In this document: piece after piece, positions 8,635 to 16,986 of the stretch
Position numbering within the stretch: position 1 is the stretch's first letter
Layout of the letters: each line of letters begins with the position of its first letter
Assembly (NCBI GenBank): GCA_902812875.1
Contig: CADDZV010000007.1
Coordinates: 1 to 61,929, forward strand
DNA from: Clostridiales bacterium
GTDB taxonomy: Bacteria; Bacillota; Sulfobacillia; CADDZV01
DNA length: 61,929 nt
Direction of reading: 5' to 3'
Made by a program: the position numbers and the translations under genes
Notes under the pieces: model-generated
What the model was told of the DNA's origin: nothing
The model's input: only the letters and a program-made list of their open reading frames with translations
Databases searched by the model: none

Positions 8635-10362
8635 CTAACGGCCGAATCGCCGGCCTAATTCGTCCAGTCCGAGGCGGATTACGGTCGGACGGCCGTGGGG
8701 GCAGGCGTATGGGTGGGTAGTGTTGCGCAATTGGGTGATCAGGTCCGCCATCTCTTGCGGGGACAGCTTGTCATGGGCCCGCGTCACCGCGTGACACGCT
8801 GCCAGGGCCCGCCGGGCACGCAGGTATTTGGCGGTGCTGTCCAGCACGCTGTCCGCCTGGTCTGCCGGGGCACCGCTCAATTCCGCCAGCAGGTCGCGCA
8901 CGACGCCGGGGCCCAATGCCGCGATCGCGGCTGGCAGGCTTCTCACCAGGACGCTTTCGCTGTCAAACGGTTCGACGTCTACGCCGAGGCCGCCTAGGAC
9001 CGTGGCGTACTCGCGGCAGGCGGCCACGCCATCGACTCCCACTTCTACCCGCGCGGCCGCGGTCAGCGGCTGCGACGCGGACGGCACGGGCGCGGCGAGC
9101 CGATCGAACATGATTCTTTCGTGTGCGGCGTGCTGGTCGATGATATAAAGCCCGTCCGGCCCGGCGGCCACGATGTAGGTTTCCGCCAGCTGCCCGAGCG
9201 GGACGAGGGGCGCTAGCATGCCTTCGTGTGGGACGTTTTCCGTCCATGGGCCCGCTTCCGGCTCCCGCAAAAGCCCGGCCACTTCTTCGCCGACCGCAGG
9301 CCACATGGGAGGCACGGGCACTGCTCGGGAATACTCGCCATGGTACTTGCCAGCGGCACCCGTCACGACGAGATCGGTTTTTGCCAGGGCCGCCCTCACC
9401 GCTTCCTCCGTTATCGTGCGCAGTTTTCGTTCGTCCCGGAACCGCACTTCCCGTTTAGTCGGGTGCACGTTCACGTCTACGTTCTCCGGCGGGGTGTCCA
9501 CGTAAATCACGGCCGCCGGCCGCCGATCCGGTGGTATCAACTCCCGGTAAGAAGCCTCCACGGCAGCGATGACGGGGCGGCTGTACACCGGCCGCCCGTT
9601 GACGACCGTGACCAACCGGTCCCGTTCCGAACGGGCCATGGCCGGCGGGGCCAAAAGTCCTGATACGGTTGTGTCGCCGGCGGCGAAACCGATTGGCACG
9701 CACGCCTGGGCGAGTTCGCGACCCCACACGGCGGCCACGGTGGCCCGCAGATCTCCCCCGCCGGTGGTGGCCAGCACAAGACGACCGTCCAGCTCGAGCC
9801 GGAAGGCAACCTCCGGACGTGCCAACGCCAGATTTGCCACCGTCTGCACTATTCTCGTTTGCTCCGTTTGCGTGCTTGCGAGAAACCGGCGCCGGGCCGG
9901 CGTGTTGTAAAAAAGTTCACGCACGGTCACCACCGTTCCGGGGGCACACGCTTGCGGCCTCTGCCGCTGCACAACGCCAGCCTCACACGCGAGAAAATAG
10001 CCAAGCGGCTCTGACGCCGGCCGCGTGAGAATTGACAGGCGGCTCACGGCGGCAATGCTTGCCAACGCCTCTCCCCGGAAACCCAAGGTGCTGATCCGCC
10101 ACAGATCCTCAGCACCCGCGATCTTGCTGGTGGCATGCGGCAAAATGGCGATCGGCACATCCTCGGCAGCAATGCCGGTACCGTCATCCGCCACCCGTAT
10201 GAGATCGAGCCCGCTGCCAAGCACGGTGATGGTAATCCGCCGGGCACCGGCGTCCAGGGCGTTTTCACACAACTCCTTTGCCACCGAGGCTGGGCGTTCC
10301 ACCACCTCCCCGGCAGCAATGAGATTGGCTACCTCGGATGGCAGCACGGCAATTTTGCCCAC
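8635..10362 (-). CDS. mutL: DNA mismatch repair protein MutL
   Basis: A 575-aa mismatch-repair ATPase/endonuclease. The GHKL ATPase domain shows ENALDAGA, DDGTGI and GFRGEAL; the S5-like domain includes NVDVNVHPTKREVRF. The C-terminal domain carries the metal-binding endonuclease motif of MutL proteins lacking MutH, here DQHAAHERIMFD, with Asp where the last Glu of DQHA(X)2E(X)4E is usual, and the late ACHAV and CPHGRPT motifs. It starts at GTG directly after the mutS TAG (no gap), with GGGAG upstream, so the two are translationally coupled. Confidence 0.97.
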   Translation of the reverse strand: MGKIAVLPSEVANLIAAGEVVERPASVAKELCENALDAGARRITITVLGSGLDLIRVADDGTGIAAEDVPIAILPHATSKIAGAEDLWRISTLGFRGEALASIAAVSRLSILTRPASEPLGYFLACEAGVVQRQRPQACAPGTVVTVRELFYNTPARRRFLASTQTEQTRIVQTVANLALARPEVAFRLELDGRLVLATTGGGDLRATVAAVWGRELAQACVPIGFAAGDTTVSGLLAPPAMARSERDRLVTVVNGRPVYSRPVIAAVEASYRELIPPDRRPAAVIYVDTPPENVDVNVHPTKREVRFRDERKLRTITEEAVRAALAKTDLVVTGAAGKYHGEYSRAVPVPPMWPAVGEEVAGLLREPEAGPWTENVPHEGMLAPLVPLGQLAETYIVAAGPDGLYIIDQHAAHERIMFDRLAAPVPSASQPLTAAARVEVGVDGVAACREYATVLGGLGVDVEPFDSESVLVRSLPAAIAALGPGVVRDLLAELSGAPADQADSVLDSTAKYLRARRALAACHAVTRAHDKLSPQEMADLITQLRNTTHPYACPHGRPTVIRLGLDELGRRFGR

Positions 10363-13002
10363 CTAGCCCACTCCCTCGCCACTCGCCGTCTCTTTGAGGG
10401 CCTTTTCCCTGAGCTCCGCAAGCTTGTTGATGGCTTCGAGCGGTGTCATGTTGGTAGGATCGGTGGCACACAGCTCCGCCAGCACGGCCGATGGCAGGCT
10501 AGCAAATAGAGGCAACTGCCAAGCCACACGCCGGTTTTTCCTGACGCGGCGGTAGGAACTGTCCTTGGCGGCCCGGTCCTCGAGCGCCTGCAACACCTCC
10601 GTCGCCCGTGCGACCACCTCCGGTGGTACGCCAGCCAGGCGCGCCACTTGGATGCCGTATGACCGGTCGGCGCGGCCAGGCAAAACACGATGTGTGAAGA
10701 TAATCTGCCCGTCGGGCTCTTCCACCTGGGCGGCATAGTTCCGCACGCCTGCCAGTTCGCCTTCCAGCTCGCACAGCTCGTGATAATGGGTGGCAAACAG
10801 GGTTCGGCCCGTGGGGTGCTGGCTCAGGTATTCCACGACTGACCAGGCGAGCGCCATCCCGTCAAAAGTGGCTGTGCCTCGGCCAACCTCGTCCAGCAAT
10901 ATTAGACTTTCCGGCGTGGCCTCACGCAGTATGGTGGCTAACTCTTTCATCTCCACCATGAACGTGCTTTGCCCGGCGGCCAGATCATCTTGGGCACCGA
11001 TGCGGGTGAATATGCGGTCCACCGGCGTGATGGCAGCCTTGGCCGCCGGTACAAACGAGCCCGCCTGGGCCATGATCACGATCAGAGCAACCTGCCGCAG
11101 GTAAGTGCTTTTGCCGCCCATGTTCGGTCCGGTCACGATCAGGAAGCGTTGGTCTTGGAAGTCGAGGTGGGTGTCGTTCGGCACGAATTCCCCCACCGGC
11201 AAGGATTTTTCTACCACCGGGTGCCGGCCGCCTTCGATGTGGATCACCCCATCGCGGCGTATCGCCGGGCGCGTGTAGCCGTTCTCCAGTGCCGCTGTGG
11301 CCAGAGCGGCCACTGCATCGGCCGTGGCCAGGGCACGGCCGGTGCGCTGCAGGGCCGAAGCCTCCGCCGCACATGCGTCCCGGAGCCGGCAAAAGATGTC
11401 GTACTCGAGTGCGGTCAGCCTCGCCTCGGCCGCAAGGATTTTCTCCTCTTGCTCCTTGAGAGCCGGGGTGACAAAGCGTTCCGCCCCGACAAGGGTCTGT
11501 TTGCGGATATAGTCGGCGGGCACCTGGGACAGGTTCGGATTGGTGACCTCGATGTAATAGCCGAAGACCTTGTTATAGCCCACCTTGAGCGATTTGATGC
11601 CGGTTCTCGCCCGCTCCTGTGTCTCGAGCGCCGCTACCCAGTCCTTGCCACCTTTGGCGAGCTGCCGCAGCTCGTCGACGTCCCGATCGAACCCGTCTCG
11701 GATGATGCCGCCGCTCGTGCTTTCTGCTGGCAGGTCGTCTGCCAGCGCACGCGTAAGCAACTCCGCCAGTGCTGGGACGGGATCGATCTCGGCGGCCAGG
11801 TTGCGGAGGACTTTGCTGTCAGCCTGTGCCATCAGTGCCTGGATGGCTGGCAGACGGCGCAGCGTGTCGCGCATGGCGCCGAGATCGCGCGGGGTAGCGA
11901 CGCCGGTCGCTGCCCGACCGACAAGACGCTCAAGGTCTTTGGTGCCAGCGAGCTGCCGGCGCAAATCATCCCGCAGCACACCGTCGTGCCAGAGCTCTTC
12001 CACTGCATCCAGGCGGTCCAGGATCGCCTCGGGTTTTCGCAGGGGCGAGACGAGGAAGCTTGCCAGCATGCGTGCTCCCTGGGGTGTCATGGTGCGGTCG
12101 AGCACACCGAAAAGGCTGTGCGACTGGCTTGTGTCCCTTTGCCCGGGTAAGAGTGCGAGGTGCCGCCGCGAATCGGCATTGATTAACATGAACTCGCCCG
12201 GGGTGTAAGCGGCCAGGTATGTAAGGTGGCGAAGGTTTTTGCCTTGCGTGTTGGACACGTAAGACAGAAGGGCATAAGCAGCTCCCAACCCGGGGCTAAA
12301 AACGCCCGGAACGGCATTTTGCCCGAACTGCCTGGCCAGGTTTTCCATCGCTTCTGCCGGATCGGGACCACCGACAGGCAGCAGCTGTGGCTCACCGGCC
12401 AAATACGGTTTCACGGCGGCCAGGAGATCTTGGTCTTTGGCCAGGTCTTCCGTGAGCAAAAGCTCCACCGGCCGCAATCTTGAAAGCTCGGCCAAAAGGC
12501 TTTCGCGTGCGTCGTCTTCCAGCCATTGCGTATAACGGAACTCGCCAGTAGAAAATTCCAGGAACGCCAGTCCGTACCCTTCGCGGTGAACTGCCGCCGC
12601 CATGAAGTTGGGCTGCGCGGCCGTGAGCATCGATTCGTCGGTGACGGTGCCAGGCGAGATAATCCGCGTCACCTCGCGCCGCACTAGACCCTTGGCGCTA
12701 CGCGGGTCCTCCATCTGGTCGCACAGGGCGATCTTGTAGCCGCGTTGCAGCAACCGGGCGATGTAGGTGTTCGCAGACTGGTAGGGAACCCCGCACATCG
12801 GCACCCGGCCGAGTTCTCCTGCCTCCCGGCCCGTGAGCACCAGTCCCAGCACCGACGAAACCGTGACCGCATCGTCGAAAAACATCTCGTAGAAGTCGCC
12901 TAGGCGGAACATGACGATTTTGTCGGGATGGGCTTTTTTGATGGCCTGGTATTGGGCCATCATGGGGGTCAGGTTGGCTGCTTTCACTTCAGGCACGGGC
13001 AA
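10363..13002 (-). CDS. mutS: DNA mismatch repair protein MutS
   Basis: An 879-aa mismatch-recognition ATPase (MutS1). The mismatch-binding N-domain has MFRLGDFYEMFFDDA with the Phe-X-Glu element. The core clamp domains follow, then Walker A GPNMGGKST, Walker B LILLDEVGRGT and the conserved FATHYHELCELE. Length and motif order are normal, and the C-terminal tail ends MTPLEAINKLAELREKA, as in bacterial MutS. It overlaps miaB by 14 bp and abuts mutL. Confidence 0.98.
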   Translation of the reverse strand: MPVPEVKAANLTPMMAQYQAIKKAHPDKIVMFRLGDFYEMFFDDAVTVSSVLGLVLTGREAGELGRVPMCGVPYQSANTYIARLLQRGYKIALCDQMEDPRSAKGLVRREVTRIISPGTVTDESMLTAAQPNFMAAAVHREGYGLAFLEFSTGEFRYTQWLEDDARESLLAELSRLRPVELLLTEDLAKDQDLLAAVKPYLAGEPQLLPVGGPDPAEAMENLARQFGQNAVPGVFSPGLGAAYALLSYVSNTQGKNLRHLTYLAAYTPGEFMLINADSRRHLALLPGQRDTSQSHSLFGVLDRTMTPQGARMLASFLVSPLRKPEAILDRLDAVEELWHDGVLRDDLRRQLAGTKDLERLVGRAATGVATPRDLGAMRDTLRRLPAIQALMAQADSKVLRNLAAEIDPVPALAELLTRALADDLPAESTSGGIIRDGFDRDVDELRQLAKGGKDWVAALETQERARTGIKSLKVGYNKVFGYYIEVTNPNLSQVPADYIRKQTLVGAERFVTPALKEQEEKILAAEARLTALEYDIFCRLRDACAAEASALQRTGRALATADAVAALATAALENGYTRPAIRRDGVIHIEGGRHPVVEKSLPVGEFVPNDTHLDFQDQRFLIVTGPNMGGKSTYLRQVALIVIMAQAGSFVPAAKAAITPVDRIFTRIGAQDDLAAGQSTFMVEMKELATILREATPESLILLDEVGRGTATFDGMALAWSVVEYLSQHPTGRTLFATHYHELCELEGELAGVRNYAAQVEEPDGQIIFTHRVLPGRADRSYGIQVARLAGVPPEVVARATEVLQALEDRAAKDSSYRRVRKNRRVAWQLPLFASLPSAVLAELCATDPTNMTPLEAINKLAELREKALKETASGEGVG

Positions 13003-14320
13003 TCATCTCGCCAATGAGGTAGAACGTCTGTGCGGTGGTGATCTTTACCAGCACAAACTGTCCTGCCAGCTCTTCGGGGCTGTCAAAGATCACGATCTTG
13101 TTCGTGCGGGTCCGTCCCTCCAGATGGTCGGCGTTGGTCTTGCTAGGTCCTTCGACCAGCACTTCTACCGTCTGGCCTACCATTCTTTCGTTCACCCGCC
13201 GCGAAATGCTGTTCTGGAGGGCATTCAGACGATTCAGGCGGTCGTGCTTCACTTCGTCCGGCACCTGCGGCATGGCGGCGGCCGGGGTGCCGGTGCGCGG
13301 TGAGTAAAGGAATGTGAATGCCCCGTCGAGTTGGGCCTTGTCCATCACGGCCAGGGTCTCCTGGAAATCGGCTTCTGTCTCGCCCGGGAAGCCGACGATG
13401 ATGTCGGTAGTAATCGCGATTCCCGGTATGGCGGCCCGCAGGGCTTCTACCAGATCAAGGTAGCGCTTGTGGGTGTAGCCTCTCCGCATGGCCCGCAGCA
13501 CGCGGTCAGAGCCGGCCTGCAATGGCAGGTGCACGTGCTCGCACACGTGCTCGCTTTCAGCCATAGCCTCGATGACCCGCGGGCTGAAGTTGAGCGGGTG
13601 CGGGCTGGTGAAGCGGATGCGTGGAATGCCGGTGGCGTTAACGTCGCGAAGAAGATCGGCGAAATCGTACCGCTCCGGCAAGGTGCGGCCATAGGCGTTC
13701 ACATTCTGGCCGAGAAGGGTCACTTCCTTGTAGCCATTTGCCACGAGGTCCTTCACTTCTTGGACGATGGCGGCCGGGGTGCGGTCTCGCTGCCTCCCGC
13801 GTACTGTCGGCACGATGCAGAAAGAACAGTGGTGGTTGCACCCGTACATGATGTCCACGTATGCCTGGTAGCGGCTGGTATGACGCGTGGGCAAGTCGTC
13901 GAAGGTCGCTTGCGGGGCATCCCAAATCTCCAACGCCTGCGTTTTCTGTTGCCGGGCCTGTTCGAGGAGAGCCGGGAACCGATTCAGGTTATGCGTGCCA
14001 AGAATGACGTCCAGGTACGGAGCACGTTCTGCCAGCCGGCCCGCCACCCCGGGGGCCTGCACCATGCAACCGCTTATTCCCAACACCAGGTGCGGGCGAC
14101 GTGCCTTCAGCCTTTTGAGCTCCCCCAGTTTGCCCCAGATCTTCTGGTCAGCGGAGTCGCGTACTGTACACGTGCTGACCATGATCACGTCCGCGTCTTC
14201 CTCGTCCCGGGCGCGGACATAGCCCATGTCTTCCAGCATGCCGGCGATGCGTTCCGAATCGTGCTCGCTCATCTGGCAGCCGTAAGTGATAGTCAGATAC
14301 TTGCCCTTGTTTGTCTGCAC
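12989..14320 (-). CDS. miaB: tRNA-2-methylthio-N6-dimethylallyladenosine synthase MiaB
   Basis: A 443-aa radical SAM methylthiotransferase. The N-terminal UPF0004 domain has the cluster-binding ITYGCQMSEHDSE, the radical SAM loop is YGCNHHCSFCIVP (CxxxCxxC), and a C-terminal TRAM domain ends the protein. I start at GTG 14318-14320, giving MQTNKGKYLT; AGAGGGG lies eight bases before it, whereas the longer frame has no ribosome site. A candidate extended -10 sits in the end of hldC, so miaB-mutS-mutL-miaA-hfq may have its own promoter as well as read-through from the glycan operon. Confidence 0.96.
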   Translation of the reverse strand: MQTNKGKYLTITYGCQMSEHDSERIAGMLEDMGYVRARDEEDADVIMVSTCTVRDSADQKIWGKLGELKRLKARRPHLVLGISGCMVQAPGVAGRLAERAPYLDVILGTHNLNRFPALLEQARQQKTQALEIWDAPQATFDDLPTRHTSRYQAYVDIMYGCNHHCSFCIVPTVRGRQRDRTPAAIVQEVKDLVANGYKEVTLLGQNVNAYGRTLPERYDFADLLRDVNATGIPRIRFTSPHPLNFSPRVIEAMAESEHVCEHVHLPLQAGSDRVLRAMRRGYTHKRYLDLVEALRAAIPGIAITTDIIVGFPGETEADFQETLAVMDKAQLDGAFTFLYSPRTGTPAAAMPQVPDEVKHDRLNRLNALQNSISRRVNERMVGQTVEVLVEGPSKTNADHLEGRTRTNKIVIFDSPEELAGQFVLVKITTAQTFYLIGEMIARA

Positions 14321-14358
14321 ATGCGATACCCCTCTGGCAGTGTGATGACAGCGCATCG

Positions 14359-14874
14359 CTATATTGTACCACTACCACCGAGGCGGCTAATGACGTTTGT
14401 GGTGGAACGGCCGGGCAGGAGCGGCACAAAGTGTAACTTTGCTCCCACCGCCCGCGCCGTCTTTGCCTCCGGGAGGGTATCCTCCTGGTAGTCGGCTCCC
14501 TTCACGTAGATGCTCGGACGCACCACCCGGATGAGCTCGTCGGCGGTGGTGTCCGAAAAAATCACCACCGCGTCCACCGATCGCAGGGCAGCCAGGACTG
14601 CCGCCCGGTCATGCACCGGATTGATGGGACGTCCAGGGCCTTTCAGTCTCTGCACCGACTGGTCGTCGTTCAGGCCTACGACGAGAAATTCCCCGAGTTC
14701 CCTGGCCTGCTCGAGATAACTTACATGCCCGGCGTGCAGGATATCGAAACACCCGTTGGTGAGCACCACCCGCCGGTTCGGCCTTCGCAGAACCGCAGCC
14801 AAGGCAGCCGCCGGTGTGCCCTCCCGCGGCGCTACCAGTTCCTCCAGATAGACAATGGCGGCTTTATAGCTCAC
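14359..14874 (-). CDS. hldC: D-glycero-beta-D-manno-heptose 1-phosphate adenylyltransferase (HldC / RfaE domain 2)
   Basis: A 171-aa cytidylyltransferase-fold enzyme expected to make ADP-heptose from heptose 1-phosphate and ATP. TNGCFDILHAGHVSYLEQA carries the nucleotide-binding HxGH, and VKGADYQEDTLPE is typical of the RfaE2 subfamily. It starts at GTG overlapping the hldA stop (GTGA). In Escherichia coli this domain is fused to the kinase as HldE; here it is separate. The phosphatase GmhB and isomerase GmhA needed upstream in the pathway are not in the window. Another transferred sugar is possible, but the pairing with HldA favours heptose. Confidence 0.88.
   Translation of the reverse strand: MSYKAAIVYLEELVAPREGTPAAALAAVLRRPNRRVVLTNGCFDILHAGHVSYLEQARELGEFLVVGLNDDQSVQRLKGPGRPINPVHDRAAVLAALRSVDAVVIFSDTTADELIRVVRPSIYVKGADYQEDTLPEAKTARAVGAKLHFVPLLPGRSTTNVISRLGGSGTI
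14363..14371 (-). promoter_or_regulatory. Extended -10 promoter candidate for miaB
   Basis: On the minus strand TGGTACAAT fits an extended -10 (TGnTATAAT, one mismatch), 43 bases before the miaB GTG. The TACAAT is formed by the last codons of hldC. The -35 position (TTAGCC at 17 bp) is poor, as is usual for extended -10 promoters. Confidence 0.4.
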
Positions 14875-15941
14875 CCGTGCCTCACCTGTTCTGCCGGCTT
14901 GGCGGCGGCAGCGGGTACCAATGGCATGACCAGTGGGTGCCAGCCGGACATGGCTTTGAGGATTTCGGTTCTGTTGACGCTGGCAGCTCCCGCCTTGCGG
15001 ACCACCAAGCCCGCGGCGAGGTTGGCGAGGACGGCCGCCTCGACGGGAGAAGCCCCGGCCAGAAGGCCGAGCACCAGGGTGGCAATCACCGTATCACCGG
15101 CACCCGTGACGTCAAAAACCTCGGCCGGCGACACGGCGGGAATGTGCGTGAGGTGGGCCGGCGACTCGAACACCGTCATGCCATCCTCTCCCTGTGTGAG
15201 CACAAGTAACCCCCCCAGGCGTTCCTGGATGGCCAGACCGGCGGCGATCACGTCGTCCCCTCTACGGATGCGGTTCCCCCACACGCCTTCCGCTTCCTCG
15301 ATGTTCGGGGTGGCCACGTCTACGCCCACGTACTGGCTCAGGTTGTAGCGGGAGTCGGCTGCTACCAGGATGCCACGCTGCCGGCAGGCCGCCACGAGTT
15401 CGGGTATGATCGCATCCGTGAGGGTGCCCAGCCCGTAGTCTGAGATGATCACCGCCTCCACCTTGGGCAGGGCCTCGATCGCCGTTTGCAATATTTGTCG
15501 ACTGATTTTCTCCGTAGGACTTTTTTCATCCACCCGGTCGAGGCGTACCACTTGCTGTTTCATCCCCTGCCGGTAGCCGGCCATAAGCCTGATCTTAGTG
15601 GGGGTTGGCCGGCTCGAATCCGGCACGAGCAGCGTGTTGACAGCGTTGGCCCTCAACATGGTCTCCAGGCGGCGGGCATGGTCATCCGCCCCTGTAAGGG
15701 ATACGAGGGTGGGCAAGCCGCCCAGAGCGCGCAGGTTGGATGCCGCGTTCGCGGCCCCGCCGGGGCGAGTAGTTTCTTCGCGGTAGTGGAGAATGAGCAC
15801 CGGTGCCTCGCGCGAGACGCGGGCGGGTTCGCCCCAGACGTATTGGTCTACGATGGCGTCGCCGACTACGAGGACGCGCCGCCCGGCGAAGCCCCGGAGA
15901 AGCTGACGCAGGCGCGATTTTTCTACTGCCGGTTCTTGCAC
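14871..15941 (-). CDS. hldA: D-glycero-beta-D-manno-heptose-7-phosphate kinase (HldA / RfaE domain 1)
   Basis: A 356-aa PfkB/ribokinase-family sugar kinase. Signature elements are VVGDAIVDQYVWGEPARVSREAPV near the N-terminus (RfaE1 subfamily), RPGGAANAASNLRALG, DYGLGTLTD and the anion-hole/catalytic DVTGAGDTVIA. I start at GTG 15939-15941: GAGGTG lies six bases upstream and it avoids overlap with the preceding gene, which ends at 15952. It would phosphorylate heptose 7-phosphate at C1, feeding HldC. Both genes overlap, supporting one pathway. Confidence 0.88.
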   Translation of the reverse strand: MQEPAVEKSRLRQLLRGFAGRRVLVVGDAIVDQYVWGEPARVSREAPVLILHYREETTRPGGAANAASNLRALGGLPTLVSLTGADDHARRLETMLRANAVNTLLVPDSSRPTPTKIRLMAGYRQGMKQQVVRLDRVDEKSPTEKISRQILQTAIEALPKVEAVIISDYGLGTLTDAIIPELVAACRQRGILVAADSRYNLSQYVGVDVATPNIEEAEGVWGNRIRRGDDVIAAGLAIQERLGGLLVLTQGEDGMTVFESPAHLTHIPAVSPAEVFDVTGAGDTVIATLVLGLLAGASPVEAAVLANLAAGLVVRKAGAASVNRTEILKAMSGWHPLVMPLVPAAAAKPAEQVRHG

Positions 15942-15951
15942 AGGGATCACC

Positions 15952-16986
15952 TCAGGTCCGCCGTAGCTGGGGAGGCTCACCGACCAGCCGGGCAAAGCTG
16001 AACCCGCCCACCGCCAGGCTCAGATAGAACGTGATAAACCGCCACATGGCCACAAACGGCGCCACGGCCGCGGCCGGTACCATGTTACCAAAAAGGTACG
16101 CGAACGCGAGCTCGGCTCCCCCGCTGCCGCCAGGAGTGGGAATCAGCGGTTCGAGGATGTAGAAAAGCACCTGTGCCCCCAGGGCGAGCACAATGTTTAC
16201 CCGCAACCCCATGCCCCAGAGCAGCATGATGGGAACGAGCAGGAACACAAACCAGTACCACACGGTCAGCAAAAATCCCCACACTATCGCCATGCGGCGC
16301 CGGTAAAACACCAGTGCCAGCGCCTGTCGCATGAGGGTATACTCGCGAGCGACCCTGGCACCCCAGCTGGACGTGCGCTGGGCACCGAACACTTTCACCA
16401 GCAGGCGACTACGGCTGATCCTGCTCGTCAGGCCGGTCACGACATCCGGCCGCCGCACGAGCATGTAAGCAATACCTGCCAGGAGCAGAAGAATCCCCGC
16501 TATCCAAAGACTGGCTTCCCGAAACGAAGGCCTAGCCGGTAGCCCGAACCGCCACGCCAGTACCAGAAGCGGCACCAAAAGAACGGGTACCACTGCCGAC
16601 AGCAGGTTTTCCAATACGGTGAGAGCGGTCGATTTCGCCACCGACAGCCCTTCCCGGCGCATCAAGTAGAAATACAAAGGGATGCCTCCGGCACTGAAGG
16701 GCGTGACGTGGGCGGCGAACGCCGTCGACACGTAAATCTGCAAAAGGCGCACCACCGGTATCCGCCGGCCGAGCGCTGACACCAAAAGGTGCGAACGCAC
16801 TGCGCGGGTTGTCCAGGCGGTGATCATTAGGACCGTGGCGGCGAGGAAATACCAAAGGTTGACGCGATGCCAAAAAGCAAATCCTTCCTGGCCACGGAAA
16901 AGTGCAATGACGATTACGATCGCGGCGACGCTAATGCCGATCGATATGGAAAGGCCTCTTCGCCAAGCGGTGGCTGTATCGTTCAG
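15952..16986 (-). CDS. UPF0104 / lysylphosphatidylglycerol synthase TM-domain membrane protein (flippase-like)
   Basis: A 344-aa integral membrane protein with about eight hydrophobic segments and the family motifs FSAGGIPLYFYLMRREGLS (about 95-115) and PTPGGSGGAELAF near the C-terminus. Relatives include AglD/YbhN-like proteins and the MprF flippase domain; it may help move a lipid-linked sugar across the membrane. The likely start is CTG 16984-16986: it overlaps the upstream TGA as CTGA, GGGAGGT lies just upstream, and no ATG, GTG or TTG occurs in frame until codon 52, inside the second membrane segment. It sits between GT4 and hldA, so a role in the same glycan is inferred. Confidence 0.85.
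   Translation of the reverse strand: MNDTATAWRRGLSISIGISVAAIVIVIALFRGQEGFAFWHRVNLWYFLAATVLMITAWTTRAVRSHLLVSALGRRIPVVRLLQIYVSTAFAAHVTPFSAGGIPLYFYLMRREGLSVAKSTALTVLENLLSAVVPVLLVPLLVLAWRFGLPARPSFREASLWIAGILLLLAGIAYMLVRRPDVVTGLTSRISRSRLLVKVFGAQRTSSWGARVAREYTLMRQALALVFYRRRMAIVWGFLLTVWYWFVFLLVPIMLLWGMGLRVNIVLALGAQVLFYILEPLIPTPGGSGGAELAFAYLFGNMVPAAAVAPFVAMWRFITFYLSLAVGGFSFARLVGEPPQLRRT

Noticed and set aside
6441-8720. Very long plus-strand open frame opposite the binding-protein, hfq and miaA genes
   Set aside because: It spans three well-supported minus-strand genes, has no family resemblance, and reflects GC-rich antisense codon structure.
10969-12150. Long plus-strand open frame inside mutS
   Set aside because: Antisense to conserved MutS coding sequence, with no motifs or ribosome site.
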